From: CAZESS01 sp964414415
GTDB taxonomy: Archaea; Thermoplasmatota; E2; UBA202; DSCA01
Assembly: GCA_964414415.1 (NCBI GenBank)
Contig: CAYPWJ010000010.1
Location: 1 to 50,758 of the forward strand
Length of the DNA stretch: 50,758 bases
Reading direction: 5' to 3'
Shown: positions 1-8,130 of the stretch, one piece after another
Layout of the letters: every line of letters starts with the position of its first letter
Numbering within the stretch: the stretch's first letter is position 1
Made by a program: the position numbers and the translations under genes
Notes under the pieces: generated by a model
What the model saw: the letters and a program-made list of their open reading frames with translations, nothing else
Databases searched by the model: none
What the model was told of the DNA's origin: nothing

Positions 1-1
1 G

Positions 2-292
2 ACCCGGTCCGGCCTGATCGACCTCTACGGCCACGACGCCGACGGCACCCCGGTCATCATCGAGGTAAAGCGAGGGCAGGCGACCATCAGTGCCGTCCAG
101 CAGCTCCGGATGTACATCCAGGATCTCACCCGTGACAACCCCGCGGCCCGGGTTCGCGGCATCCTCTGCGCTCCACAGGTGCCCGAGATGGTCCGCCGGC
201 TGCTCGACGACTACAGCCTTGAATGGCACGAGGTCGGCTGGCAGCACGAACTCGAGCTGGAGCAGCAGCGGACCCTTGAGGACTACCGATAA
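2..292 (+). CDS. nucS: Endonuclease NucS, C-terminal part (cut by window edge)
   Basis: The visible 96 residues are the C-terminal RecB-like nuclease domain of NucS, an archaeal enzyme that cuts mismatched or branched DNA. The core is readable: IDLYG with the metal-binding Asp, then IIEVKRG with the Glu and Lys of the PD-(D/E)XK site, then the conserved QQLRMY helix. The family's closing strand VRGILCAP and the short tail after it follow. The N-terminal DNA-binding domain and the start lie outside the window. The frame is open from base 2 to the TAA. Family assignment is strong; substrate preference is from family knowledge only. Confidence 0.88.
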   Translation, partial: TRSGLIDLYGHDADGTPVIIEVKRGQATISAVQQLRMYIQDLTRDNPAARVRGILCAPQVPEMVRRLLDDYSLEWHEVGWQHELELEQQRTLEDYR

Positions 293-385
293 CCAGGGTG
301 CAACGCCGTCACTATCGATAGAAAAACAGTGCCATCGCCGTCGCTCATACGGCAAAAAGCCATACATCGATAAAACGGGGACATC

Positions 386-1525
386 CTACCCGACGGGAGG
401 GAGACCCTCCGCGGGGACGTCCGCTGCCCAGGCAACGCTGCGACGGACGATCCACCAGTTGTATGTCTCCCCCAGCGAGGTCCCGACATAGTTGAAGACG
501 TAGGCCTCGAAGGGTAAGAAAAACGTCAGCATCCCGTGGCCGCGGTATTCATAGATGGTCCCGTTGACCACGACGCCGTCCTCGGGATGCGGGCCATACA
601 GCACGACGCGCCCATCGTGGTAGGTCGTGGCAACCCCTGCATAGGTGCCCTGGAGATGCGTGGTCACATTGGCAAGAATTTTCCATCCGGACAGCGATGG
701 CCGCCAGTAATGGATCGGCTTCGTCTCCATGGGTTCCTCGTTGTAGGTCAACAGCGGAACGAGAGAACCACGTCCCAGGCTAGCGGTGCCGGCGGGATAC
801 ATGCCCGGCCCCCCTGCATACGAGATGTATCGATAGCCGCCCGAAAAGTCCTCGAATATGACGTTGTCAGGCGTCCTATGGACCGTGGTGTTGACGCTGA
901 TGTAGGACGACGTATCATTGTCGCCGTGGTCCACATCCGGTCCCCCAAAGCCGTATTTCAGGAGGTACTGCCACTCCCCGAGAAAATGGTCGTTGATGTA
1001 GACGTCAGCGAGCCCCAGCGCCCCCCGGTTGACCCGCCGCTGGAACCAGTTCCTCGGATGCTCGAACCCCAGGCTGGCGGCGTTCGCACCGCCGCAGATA
1101 CCCAGATAGCCGCCGCCGTTCGCGACAAACCGCCGGACGTTTTGTTTCCACGTCGGATCCAGACCGTCGACGAGATACGAGTCAGCGCTCGCCCCGATGA
1201 TAAACACGTCGAACCGGTCGGTGGTGAGCGTAACGTTCGCTATGCCGGTGACGTCGTCGACGTCGATGGTCGTGAGATTGAACCGGTAGGATGCATCGCC
1301 GGCGCTCCAGTTGTAGCTCAGGATCTCTTCGATGTAGCGGTTGTTGCGCCCCCAGGTATCATACAACGCCACGGAGATAACCGTGGCATCTTGAGTCTTC
1401 CCTGTGCTGCCCGACGAGTGCAGCGCAGGTGACATGTGTATGGACGTTTGTACATGTACAGGGAGAAGCAACAGCGAACAGATGACGGCGACGGCGCCTA
1501 TACGTGAGAGAGACATCGCTGGCAT
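386..1525 (-). CDS. Secreted BPL_N-type glutamine-amidotransferase-like protein
   Basis: A 379-residue exported protein. The signal peptide is at residues about 8-27 (SLLLLPVHVQ). The rest resembles the class-I glutamine-amidotransferase-like fold of the BPL_N family (biotin-protein ligase N-terminal region). The nucleophile elbow reads GGGYLGICGGAN with C144 at the apex, and a GPHPE motif near residue 315 fits the catalytic His-Glu. Many N-x-S/T sequons suggest surface exposure. The open frame extends to 1894, but I chose ATG 1525 because a TATA box lies about 30 bp upstream and the signal peptide starts there; ATG 1516 is the alternative. A paralogue lies at 47184-48260. The substrate is unknown. 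Confidence 0.75.
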   Translation of the reverse strand: MPAMSLSRIGAVAVICSLLLLPVHVQTSIHMSPALHSSGSTGKTQDATVISVALYDTWGRNNRYIEEILSYNWSAGDASYRFNLTTIDVDDVTGIANVTLTTDRFDVFIIGASADSYLVDGLDPTWKQNVRRFVANGGGYLGICGGANAASLGFEHPRNWFQRRVNRGALGLADVYINDHFLGEWQYLLKYGFGGPDVDHGDNDTSSYISVNTTVHRTPDNVIFEDFSGGYRYISYAGGPGMYPAGTASLGRGSLVPLLTYNEEPMETKPIHYWRPSLSGWKILANVTTHLQGTYAGVATTYHDGRVVLYGPHPEDGVVVNGTIYEYRGHGMLTFFLPFEAYVFNYVGTSLGETYNWWIVRRSVAWAADVPAEGLPPVG

Positions 1526-1553
1526 GGTGAAGTGTACCCGACACCATAATGGA

Positions 1554-1566
1554 CTATAATATATAA
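1554..1566 (-). promoter_or_regulatory. TATA box of the BPL_N-type gene
   Basis: On the minus strand the stretch reads TTATATATTATA, about 30 bp before ATG 1525. This fits a leaderless or nearly leaderless archaeal start. The element is near-symmetric and could also fire rightward into the 1570-1814 gap. That gap is GC-rich with several short hairpins, and I recognise no gene in it. Confidence 0.5.
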
Positions 1567-1814
1567 GCGTACTTCTGTCGGCAGAAAGGTCATCACGGCG
1601 GATAGAGCAGCCTCCAGGGGTTGGACACCGGGTTCTCTGCCCGGCGTTACCGCCACCGATGGGGCGAAAGAGTCGGGGGAGATGATCGGGATGGCGGATG
1701 GGAGGACCGGCAAGCGTCAGATGGGTCCTGCAGCGGCTGCCAGTCAAACCGGAGCCAGCGTACACCCCGCAGAAACCCGCCGATGGGCCGCTGCATCCAC
1801 TATATTGATAAAGG

Positions 1815-2645
1815 ATGCCTCGGTTGAACGACGTGGACCTGCAGAGTGAAATCGCTGCATTGGCTGGCCAGGTGCCATCCGACGCGGTCACCACCTACGG
1901 GGCGATAGCCGACGCTCTGGGGGACCGTCGGGCGGCACGGGCTGTCAAACGGGTGCTCGGTCGACGTGGCGATGGCGACAACGTGATGAACGCAGATCGG
2001 GCCGCCGGAATGGATGTGTTCACCGGTTTTTCCGGCTGTACGCCGCTGCGGAGGCTGCGAGCCGAGCAGCTGTTCCTCCGCGGGCAGGTACAAGCCTGCG
2101 ACGGCTTCGGGGAGATAACATCGGTTGCCGGTGTCGACGTTGCATATCGGGGCGACGTGGCGTATGGGGCCTATGTGGAGATCACCGCGGACGGCGAGAG
2201 AGCCGCCGTCGAGACAATGCATATGGAAACCCGTTTTCCATACATTCCGACCTATCTCTCCTATCGGGAGGTGCCCGTTCTCAACGAACTCCTGGCGGGA
2301 AAAACGCCGTCGCTGGTCATGGTCGACGGCAACGGCATCCTGCATCCCTATGGCGTTGGCCTGGCGTCGCATCTTGGCGTGCTTCATGACCTGCCGGCGG
2401 TCGGTGTTGCCAAGTCTCTCCTCTGCGGCGAGGTGCACGACGGATACGTCTATCTCCACGGAAAAAAAGCGGCTGTATGCTCCGGGAACGGCAGGCCAAT
2501 CTACGTGTCGCCGGGCCACCGCATATCAGTGGACACCGCGGCAGCGTTGGTAGATCAGTGGCGTCGCTATCGTGTTCCGGAGCCGATACGGCAGGCCGAC
2601 ATGGCCGCCGGTGAAGCAAAGCGAGAGGCAGGCGAGAGAGTGTGA
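1815..2645 (+). CDS. nfi: Endonuclease V fused to an N-terminal alkyltransferase-like domain
   Basis: Residues about 8-85 look like the DNA-binding domain of O6-alkylguanine transferases (TTYGAIADALG, then AARAVKRVL). Where the acceptor motif PCHR should be, the sequence reads NADR (59-62), so the acceptor Cys is Ala60 and this is an alkyltransferase-like, non-transferring version. Residues about 90-276 are a full endonuclease V, which nicks DNA near deaminated bases. It has GVDVAY with D108, the FPYIPTYLSYREVP motif with E152, VDGNG with D171, GVAKS, and YVSPGHRISVD. A similar natural fusion is known from Ferroplasma acidarmanus. The ATG at 1815 follows a TATA-like tract near 1800. Confidence 0.88.
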   Translation: MPRLNDVDLQSEIAALAGQVPSDAVTTYGAIADALGDRRAARAVKRVLGRRGDGDNVMNADRAAGMDVFTGFSGCTPLRRLRAEQLFLRGQVQACDGFGEITSVAGVDVAYRGDVAYGAYVEITADGERAAVETMHMETRFPYIPTYLSYREVPVLNELLAGKTPSLVMVDGNGILHPYGVGLASHLGVLHDLPAVGVAKSLLCGEVHDGYVYLHGKKAAVCSGNGRPIYVSPGHRISVDTAAALVDQWRRYRVPEPIRQADMAAGEAKREAGERV

Positions 2646-2695
2646 CCTTCATCGTGTCAAAGAGGCAGATGTCGAGTCGGCCGGCCCTCATCCGC

Positions 2696-3727
2696 TTATC
2701 CTGTTTGTTCGACCACGGGCGTTTCGCCTTTTGCTCCGGCGGCGGTCATGACAGCATATCCCTCATCCCGTAACTCCCAGACCTGCCGGGTGCGCCGCCG
2801 GTAGGCCTTCTCCCGCAGCAGATGGTGATCCCATATCATGAGGGCGGGGTCGACGTTTTTCAGGATGCGCGCAGCGTTGTCTATGGAGCGCTGCAGATTC
2901 GTCTGGTTGAGCATGTATCCCAGGAGATACGTCGCTGGTCCATCAAGCACTAGGATGTCAGGCTGTTCGCTGATAAGCCAGTCGGCGTAGTCCTCGATGG
3001 TTGGGCCCTGCAGGTCGGATGAATGAATACATTTCGCCTCGCTGGTTTCGACCACCGTCGCAGTCACCCATCCCGTCTGCGCATATTCGATGCCGTGGAA
3101 CAGCGGCCCCTTGAACCTGATCGTGGTGTCTCCGTCCTGGAAGCCGTCTTCAGCGTAGCGGCAAAAACCGGGTTCCTGTATCCAGGGGTTTGACTGCCAG
3201 TGCTCCGTCAGCCGCCGGAATCTGTCTCTCCATTTCTCGAGGAGTTCCTCCCTTCGCTCCTGGTAGTCACCGAAGTCTTTCCGCCGTGCCGCCGGCAGCG
3301 ACTCATAGGGATCAGGGAAGTCATCCTGCCCTGGCTCCGTCTCTGTCAGCTCCTCGCCGTATGCGTCGGCCAGCAGCCGGAGGAACTCCCGGGAGCGGTT
3401 CCACTGAGACTTGTTTATCCACCGATTCGGGTTTTTTATCCACAGTGCTGCATCCCTGTACAGGCGAGCGTCCCTGGAATAGTGGTCGTGATGGTAGTGA
3501 GAGACAACGATGTGGTCAGCCCGCTCTGCCGCGTTCCGGACCCGCTGCAGACCCTGCATCTTGTAGACCATTTTGCGGCTGTCGGAAAGCGGATAGGAGG
3601 GCTGCATCGCCGCGACGCCCGGGTCGATGCATATCGAGCAGTCACGCGTTGTGATGAACGAGCAGGTCGACTTTGCCCCCATCGAGTCAAACCAGACGGG
3701 CTCAAACGCGAGGTCTCCGACCTTCAT
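2696..3727 (-). CDS. UPF0282 family metallo-beta-lactamase-fold hydrolase
   Basis: The 343-residue protein matches the archaeal UPF0282/COG2248 group of the metallo-beta-lactamase superfamily. The zinc motif HYHHDH is at residues about 96-101. Two further family markers follow: HSSDLQGP near 235 and WDHHLLR near 300. The charged middle (residues about 120-200) replaces the usual loop. There is no signal peptide, so it should be cytoplasmic. The gene follows the DUF429 gene after 65 bp on the same strand and probably shares its transcript. Substrates of this family are not established. Confidence 0.85.
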   Translation of the reverse strand: MKVGDLAFEPVWFDSMGAKSTCSFITTRDCSICIDPGVAAMQPSYPLSDSRKMVYKMQGLQRVRNAAERADHIVVSHYHHDHYSRDARLYRDAALWIKNPNRWINKSQWNRSREFLRLLADAYGEELTETEPGQDDFPDPYESLPAARRKDFGDYQERREELLEKWRDRFRRLTEHWQSNPWIQEPGFCRYAEDGFQDGDTTIRFKGPLFHGIEYAQTGWVTATVVETSEAKCIHSSDLQGPTIEDYADWLISEQPDILVLDGPATYLLGYMLNQTNLQRSIDNAARILKNVDPALMIWDHHLLREKAYRRRTRQVWELRDEGYAVMTAAGAKGETPVVEQTG

Positions 3728-3792
3728 GACTCTCTATCGCGAGGAAACTCTTTAATCCTCGGTCGCCGAGCACAGCGAGCCAGGGGGGGCGC

Positions 3793-4575
3793 TCATCCAG
3801 AGGCGTCGTCAGCAAGCTGCCGTCGCATCCCGGGAGAGACAGGCGTGAGGATGTAGCCGCGCTCCCGGTCGCCGAGCACCATGCAGCGTCCCGGGTGACG
3901 CCATGCATAGCAGGCAGTGTAGGCGCATAGCACTGCATCAAGCACGTCCTCGTATCGCTTCAGAGCGCCGCCGTGTAGCTCCTGTACGTCTCTGCGCAGC
4001 AGGCTATCGGGCAGCAGCAGCGGGATCTCGGCGTCCTCCAGGCTTGCAAGGCAGCGCTGCAGCCGCCGGAACGCCTCCATCCGCTCCGTCCGGCTGCGGC
4101 CTGCTCGTTCCTTGTATGGCAGTCGTTCGTCGAGGCTGCAGAAAACGATCATGGCGGCGTGGGTGTAGACCTCGAGGAAAGCCCTGCATCGCTCCCGCCG
4201 ATCGATGGAGGGGCGGTGTGCAAACCCGCGTTGTTCAAGCATCGCCGCGAGTGTCTCTCCGCGTACGTCGTCGCTCCACCGGGTCAGCAACGTGCGGTTG
4301 ACAGGATACGGCGCGGCCTTGTATCGCCGGAGCAGTCTGCCGGCCTGTCGTTCAGCGGGGCGCTGTCCCTCCTCGTTGGGGACCACCAATGGGGCGTCGA
4401 TGGCGACCAGTGCCGGGTCGTCACCTACATGGTCGTCAAGCCATGCAAGGATATCTCCGTCGCTCTGCAGCGTTGCATGTCGAAGCAGCCGGGCGCCTTC
4501 TCCGGCTCTTTCGAGCAGCGCGACGCCGCTCGGGTTGCGCCGGGACCAGGCCAGATCGACACCTGCAAAGTACAT
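3793..4575 (-). CDS. DUF429 family protein (predicted RNase H-like nuclease)
   Basis: The protein begins MYFAGVDLAW and matches DUF429, a family with a predicted RNase H-like fold. The first acidic residue sits in GVDLAW and a second in VAIDAPL near residue 65. A third candidate is in the YEDVLDAVLCAY helix near 220. I chose ATG 4575 over the longer frame to 4602 because a GTGGGGG purine tract lies about 7 nt upstream and the family starts with this strand. It lies 28 bp after the serine hydrolase stop. The exact activity is not established for the family. Confidence 0.8.
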   Translation of the reverse strand: MYFAGVDLAWSRRNPSGVALLERAGEGARLLRHATLQSDGDILAWLDDHVGDDPALVAIDAPLVVPNEEGQRPAERQAGRLLRRYKAAPYPVNRTLLTRWSDDVRGETLAAMLEQRGFAHRPSIDRRERCRAFLEVYTHAAMIVFCSLDERLPYKERAGRSRTERMEAFRRLQRCLASLEDAEIPLLLPDSLLRRDVQELHGGALKRYEDVLDAVLCAYTACYAWRHPGRCMVLGDRERGYILTPVSPGMRRQLADDASG

Positions 4576-4603
4576 GCTTTTCCCCCACGGCAAGCCCGGC
4601 ATG

Positions 4604-5953
4604 TCATCGGGGCAGACGGGACGCCGGCTTTGACAGCAGGTGGACGTTGCAGCGCTGGCCTCCCACGAGGTCGAGCGACCGAAGGGCAGGGATGAGGCTG
4701 CCGGGATGCTCTGCCTTCCAGAAGAGGAGCTTCTCGATCAGGGTGAAGGCGAGCAGCTCACGGAGCGTGGTTATCTGTTTGTTGGTGAAGAAGACGATGC
4801 CTGTGTCGCTGCCGCGGTGGAACTTCATCATAGTGGAGACGCCGTAGAGCCCGCCGGTGTGGCCGACGTCAACGCCCCTAGCGGTCTCCCATATCTGGAA
4901 ACCCAGCCCGTACTGGAAATTGTACGCCTGGCTTGGATACTGGATGATGTGCATCTGCCGGGCGGTCGAAGGCCGGAGGAGCTGCACCCCGTCGCAGCTG
5001 CCGTCGTTCATGTGTGCCAGCAGAAACCGGGAGAGGTCGAGGACGGTGGTACGGAGGCCGCCGGCTGCGTCGTAGATGCGGTCGTAATGGAACAGGGGAA
5101 AGTAATCGCCGTCCTGGATGACGTAGGGGCGGGCGATGGTGCTGCGGTTGAGCGTGGTGAGCAGGAAGCTGGTGTGCTCCATGCCGAGCGGCCCGAAGAT
5201 GTTTTCCTGGCAGTATGCCTCAAGCGGCTGCCCTGACAGGACCTCGACCAGATATCCCACCAGCCCGAATCCGACGTTTGCATATCGCATCTGTTCGCCG
5301 GGTGCGGCGGTGCTCCAGGCCTGCGGGCGATATCGGCTGCCGTTGGGCTGCAGATGCTCCGCCAGCCATGGATATGGATACCCGGGTATCTCGACTTCCC
5401 CGGGCATATATGTCCAGAGGCCGGCGGGATCGTCGCTCGCCAGGCTTGACTGATGGGCGAGCAGCATCCTGAACGTGACGGGCTCGTCGGGATGATGCGG
5501 GTTTCGGAGGGTAAACGGCAGATAGCTGCTGACGTCGTCGTCGAGGTCAAACGCGCCGCGGTCGTAGAGCTGCATGAGAGCCGTTGCGGTCACCGACTTC
5601 GATATCGAGGCCACGAGGTAGACGGTGCCGTCGGCTGCCTCCCTGCCGCGCTCCCGGTCGTACAGGCCGTAGCCCTCGCTCCAGGCGAGCTCGCCGTCCT
5701 TGACGATGGCGGCGGACATGGCGGACATGCGCCCCATCCGCATCACGGCGGTCACTGCTTCATTGAATGAGCTCTGCGCTGTAACTCCTGCAAGCGACAG
5801 CAGCGGCAGGAGCTCGTCGTTCTTAACCGTGTCGTTCTCCACTGGCGATGGACGCATCTGCTGCGGCATCTCTGCGGGCTGGCTCCCGATGGCAGGCGCC
5901 AGCATGGCGAGCAGCACGATGACGGCCATGCAGAGGGACATCTTTCGCTTCAT
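4604..5953 (-). CDS. Secreted serine hydrolase, beta-lactamase / penicillin-binding family (PF00144)
   Basis: A 449-residue exported enzyme of the class C beta-lactamase/esterase superfamily. A signal peptide (residues 1-24, MKRKMSLCMAV onward) is followed by a mature domain with all three catalytic motifs. These are SISKS (SxxK nucleophile, near residue 120), YANVGFG (YxN, near 230) and HTGGLYG (near 375). Archaeal members usually act as esterases or D-aminopeptidases, so antibiotic resistance should not be assumed. ATG 5953 has a strong GGAGG 8 nt upstream, and TTTTTATAAAC at about 5986-5997 is a good TATA box. The longer frame to 6022 lacks either signal. Confidence 0.88.
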   Translation of the reverse strand: MKRKMSLCMAVIVLLAMLAPAIGSQPAEMPQQMRPSPVENDTVKNDELLPLLSLAGVTAQSSFNEAVTAVMRMGRMSAMSAAIVKDGELAWSEGYGLYDRERGREAADGTVYLVASISKSVTATALMQLYDRGAFDLDDDVSSYLPFTLRNPHHPDEPVTFRMLLAHQSSLASDDPAGLWTYMPGEVEIPGYPYPWLAEHLQPNGSRYRPQAWSTAAPGEQMRYANVGFGLVGYLVEVLSGQPLEAYCQENIFGPLGMEHTSFLLTTLNRSTIARPYVIQDGDYFPLFHYDRIYDAAGGLRTTVLDLSRFLLAHMNDGSCDGVQLLRPSTARQMHIIQYPSQAYNFQYGLGFQIWETARGVDVGHTGGLYGVSTMMKFHRGSDTGIVFFTNKQITTLRELLAFTLIEKLLFWKAEHPGSLIPALRSLDLVGGQRCNVHLLSKPASRLPR

Positions 5954-6018
5954 GCCGGTTCCTCCATTTCTACAAACGCACACCCGGTTTATAAAAAGTG
6001 GGCTGTCAGCAGTCTCCC

Positions 6019-6804
6019 TCAATCCGGAGAGACCTCACGTCGAACGGCCAGAGTCCAGCCGACCGGGCCGGCCGCCCCTGCATGGCGATATGCATCGGAG
6101 GCATATGAGCCGTCAGGCCGGGCGACCAAATACGGCCGGTCGACGGCGTCGAGCATCGGCTCGTCGTTGGATGCATCGCCGATACCCACGGTCACCACGC
6201 CGTCGCTTTTCTGCCTGTAGATGCCCGTCAGGATGCGGACAGCCTGGCCCTTGTCGTGGCCGCCCGTCAGATGAAAATAGCGGCCACCCCGGGAGAGATA
6301 TAGCCCCATCTCTCGGACAGTGTCACGGAGCCCCGCCTCCTGCCCCGGGTCGTTGAGGATGAACGGCTCGTCGTAGTCGCGGTCCATCGCCCTCCGCGCC
6401 TCATTAGGGGAGAGGCCGGCGTCCCGGGCGAGTTCCGCCGGAGTCATGTCGTGGAAGCCACGGACGTTGAAGCGCTCCTTTAGCCTGTCGAGCGCGGCGG
6501 TGAGCTTATGATATGGTACGCCCTGTTCGATGACCAGGTAGCCGCTCTGCATCCGGTCGTGTTCGACAGGGGTGTCAAAGTAATCCATGGGGATGAAGAT
6601 GCCGCCGCCGTTCTCAGAGATGAAGGGATGGCTGTTGTCGATGCGGCGGCGCCAGTGCAGGATTTCGCTGCATGTTTTGCTGGTGCAGATGACGAGCGGG
6701 ACATGCTGCTGCCGAAGCAGCTGCAGCCCCTCCTGTGCCTCGCTGAAGGAATAGCTGTCGGCGTCGAGCAGCGTACCGTCGAGGTCGGAGAACACAACCT
6801 GCAT
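6019..6804 (-). CDS. HAD phosphatase of the mannosyl/glucosyl-3-phosphoglycerate phosphatase family
   Basis: The 261-residue protein is a HAD-IIB phosphatase close to the MpgP/GpgP/MggB group. Motif I is FSDLDGTLLD at residues 5-14 with both aspartates, motif II is CTSKT, and motif IV is GIGDASND. Family-specific segments include FISENGGGIF and RYFHLTGGHDKG. In known pathways this enzyme removes phosphate from the phosphorylated glycosylglycerate. It lies downstream of two glycosyltransferase genes on the same strand, which supports that role. ATG 6804 was chosen over 6849 because the HAD motif starts right there and a TTAATAAG TATA-like box lies about 25 bp upstream. Confidence 0.82.
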   Translation of the reverse strand: MQVVFSDLDGTLLDADSYSFSEAQEGLQLLRQQHVPLVICTSKTCSEILHWRRRIDNSHPFISENGGGIFIPMDYFDTPVEHDRMQSGYLVIEQGVPYHKLTAALDRLKERFNVRGFHDMTPAELARDAGLSPNEARRAMDRDYDEPFILNDPGQEAGLRDTVREMGLYLSRGGRYFHLTGGHDKGQAVRILTGIYRQKSDGVVTVGIGDASNDEPMLDAVDRPYLVARPDGSYASDAYRHAGAAGPVGWTLAVRREVSPD

Positions 6805-6887
6805 ACCGGTACCGCTATCCAGCCGGTTCTTATTAACGTTGTGCAACACCCCGCCGTTCTACGCCAAGAATATGAGGATACAACGCC

Positions 6888-8126
6888 TCACTGGTTCCGC
6901 GGCGCCAGCATCTTTTCCTCGAACAGGTCGTCGAACACCCGGGCCTGATGCTGGATGACGCTCTCCGCTTCGTCCATGTCCATGTCCGCCGTCTCGTGTG
7001 CGTAGCTGACGAACCGGCCGAACCACAGCGTCTTCATGACGTCAAGGATGGTCTCCTTCTGCGACGTGACATCCGCCCGTTTGTAGGCGGTGGCCAACGT
7101 GTAGACGCTTTCCGCCCAGAGTTCGGCATCGAATCGATCGAGGTCCTCGACCGTTTCTGCAAGCCGGTTGACAAGGGCGGCCGGCATGACCTGCCGCATG
7201 TACTCCCGGCGCTCAGGGAACTCCTGCCGGAAGGACCGGGTGAGCTTCTGGAGGTCGAGGTTGACCGGGACCGGGTTCTGGGTGAAAAACTCCTTGTGGC
7301 CGTGATGGCTGCCGTCGTTACATCGATTGCGCCATACGTCCTGGTAGAAGTCGGCCATCTTGAACATCTGTCCGGTGACCTGCCGGAACATTGGTACCAG
7401 CAGCTCCTCCGGCTCCAAGTAGCGCGTCGTCGACTCGTGGATTTTGAGGGAATAGATGCCCTCCCGAATGCGCATGCGTTTCGCCGCGGCGGTGGTCACG
7501 ATGAAGACATCGATGCCGAAGTCATAGGGGAACAATGGATGCCCCCGCAGCGTCTCGTAGAGCTCCCGGGACATGCCGAACTCGCCGGCGAGCGGCTGCC
7601 GGATGTCCTGGCCGTACAGCGCCCGGGTGAAGGGATAGGCGAGGATGTTGGTGATGACGCCGTCGTGCTTGTCCCTGATGTAGTAGGGCACGATGAGCTC
7701 CGCTCGGCCGCACAGGACCGGGTAGGAGAACTCCTGCAGCCACGTCGGCCTGATGCTGAGGAGGTCGCCGTCAACCATGACCAGTGACTTGGCGTCGAGC
7801 TCGTGGGCGATCTCGATGACGGTCCTCACGCCGGCTCCTTTTCCGCCCCTTGCCATGTCCCGGGTGATGATCTTGTCGATGCCCTCATGCGGCTTGAACA
7901 GCTCCGCCAGGTCAAGCGTGCGGTCCTGGGAGAAGCCATCCGTCACGGCGATGGCGGTCTTGTACTCGGGGAAGTACTTGTGCAGGCCGTCGCTCACCGT
8001 GTTGAGCACGTGCAGGATGGTCGCCTCCACATCCTTGCAGAGCACGCCCACCAGGATATCCACCGGTTCGGTCCCCTCCAGCTGCGCTCGCACATTCTCG
8101 TCAAGCGAAAAATCCATGTCGTTCAT
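6888..8126 (-). CDS. Family 2-like glycosyltransferase, probable second sugar transfer in compatible-solute synthesis
   Basis: The 412-residue cytoplasmic protein has a GT-A fold N-terminus (VDILVGVLCKD), a KGAG motif, and the metal-binding MVDGD at about residue 107. The conserved DKHDGVITNILAYPFTRALYG and DFGIDVF segments are typical of glycosyltransferases found next to gpgS. The start lies 4 bp after the gpgS stop (spacer TATC), so translation is likely coupled. With GpgS upstream and an MpgP-like phosphatase downstream, the best guess is a mannosylglucosyl-3-phosphoglycerate synthase (MggA-like) step, as in Petrotoga. That specificity is inference. The frame open to 8624 is only an overlap with gpgS. 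Confidence 0.72.
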   Translation of the reverse strand: MNDMDFSLDENVRAQLEGTEPVDILVGVLCKDVEATILHVLNTVSDGLHKYFPEYKTAIAVTDGFSQDRTLDLAELFKPHEGIDKIITRDMARGGKGAGVRTVIEIAHELDAKSLVMVDGDLLSIRPTWLQEFSYPVLCGRAELIVPYYIRDKHDGVITNILAYPFTRALYGQDIRQPLAGEFGMSRELYETLRGHPLFPYDFGIDVFIVTTAAAKRMRIREGIYSLKIHESTTRYLEPEELLVPMFRQVTGQMFKMADFYQDVWRNRCNDGSHHGHKEFFTQNPVPVNLDLQKLTRSFRQEFPERREYMRQVMPAALVNRLAETVEDLDRFDAELWAESVYTLATAYKRADVTSQKETILDVMKTLWFGRFVSYAHETADMDMDEAESVIQHQARVFDDLFEEKMLAPRNQ

Positions 8127-8130
8127 GATA

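Noticed and set aside
1570..1814. GC-rich gap as a possible RNase P or SRP RNA
   Set aside because: There are short hairpins but no GAGGAAAGTCC-type RNase P motif and no SRP helix 8 (GGAAG/AGCAG) pattern. Nothing definite.
1526..1894. Upstream extension of the BPL_N-type frame to 1894
   Set aside because: It crosses a TATA box and overlaps the endonuclease V start; the signal peptide and promoter spacing fit ATG 1525.
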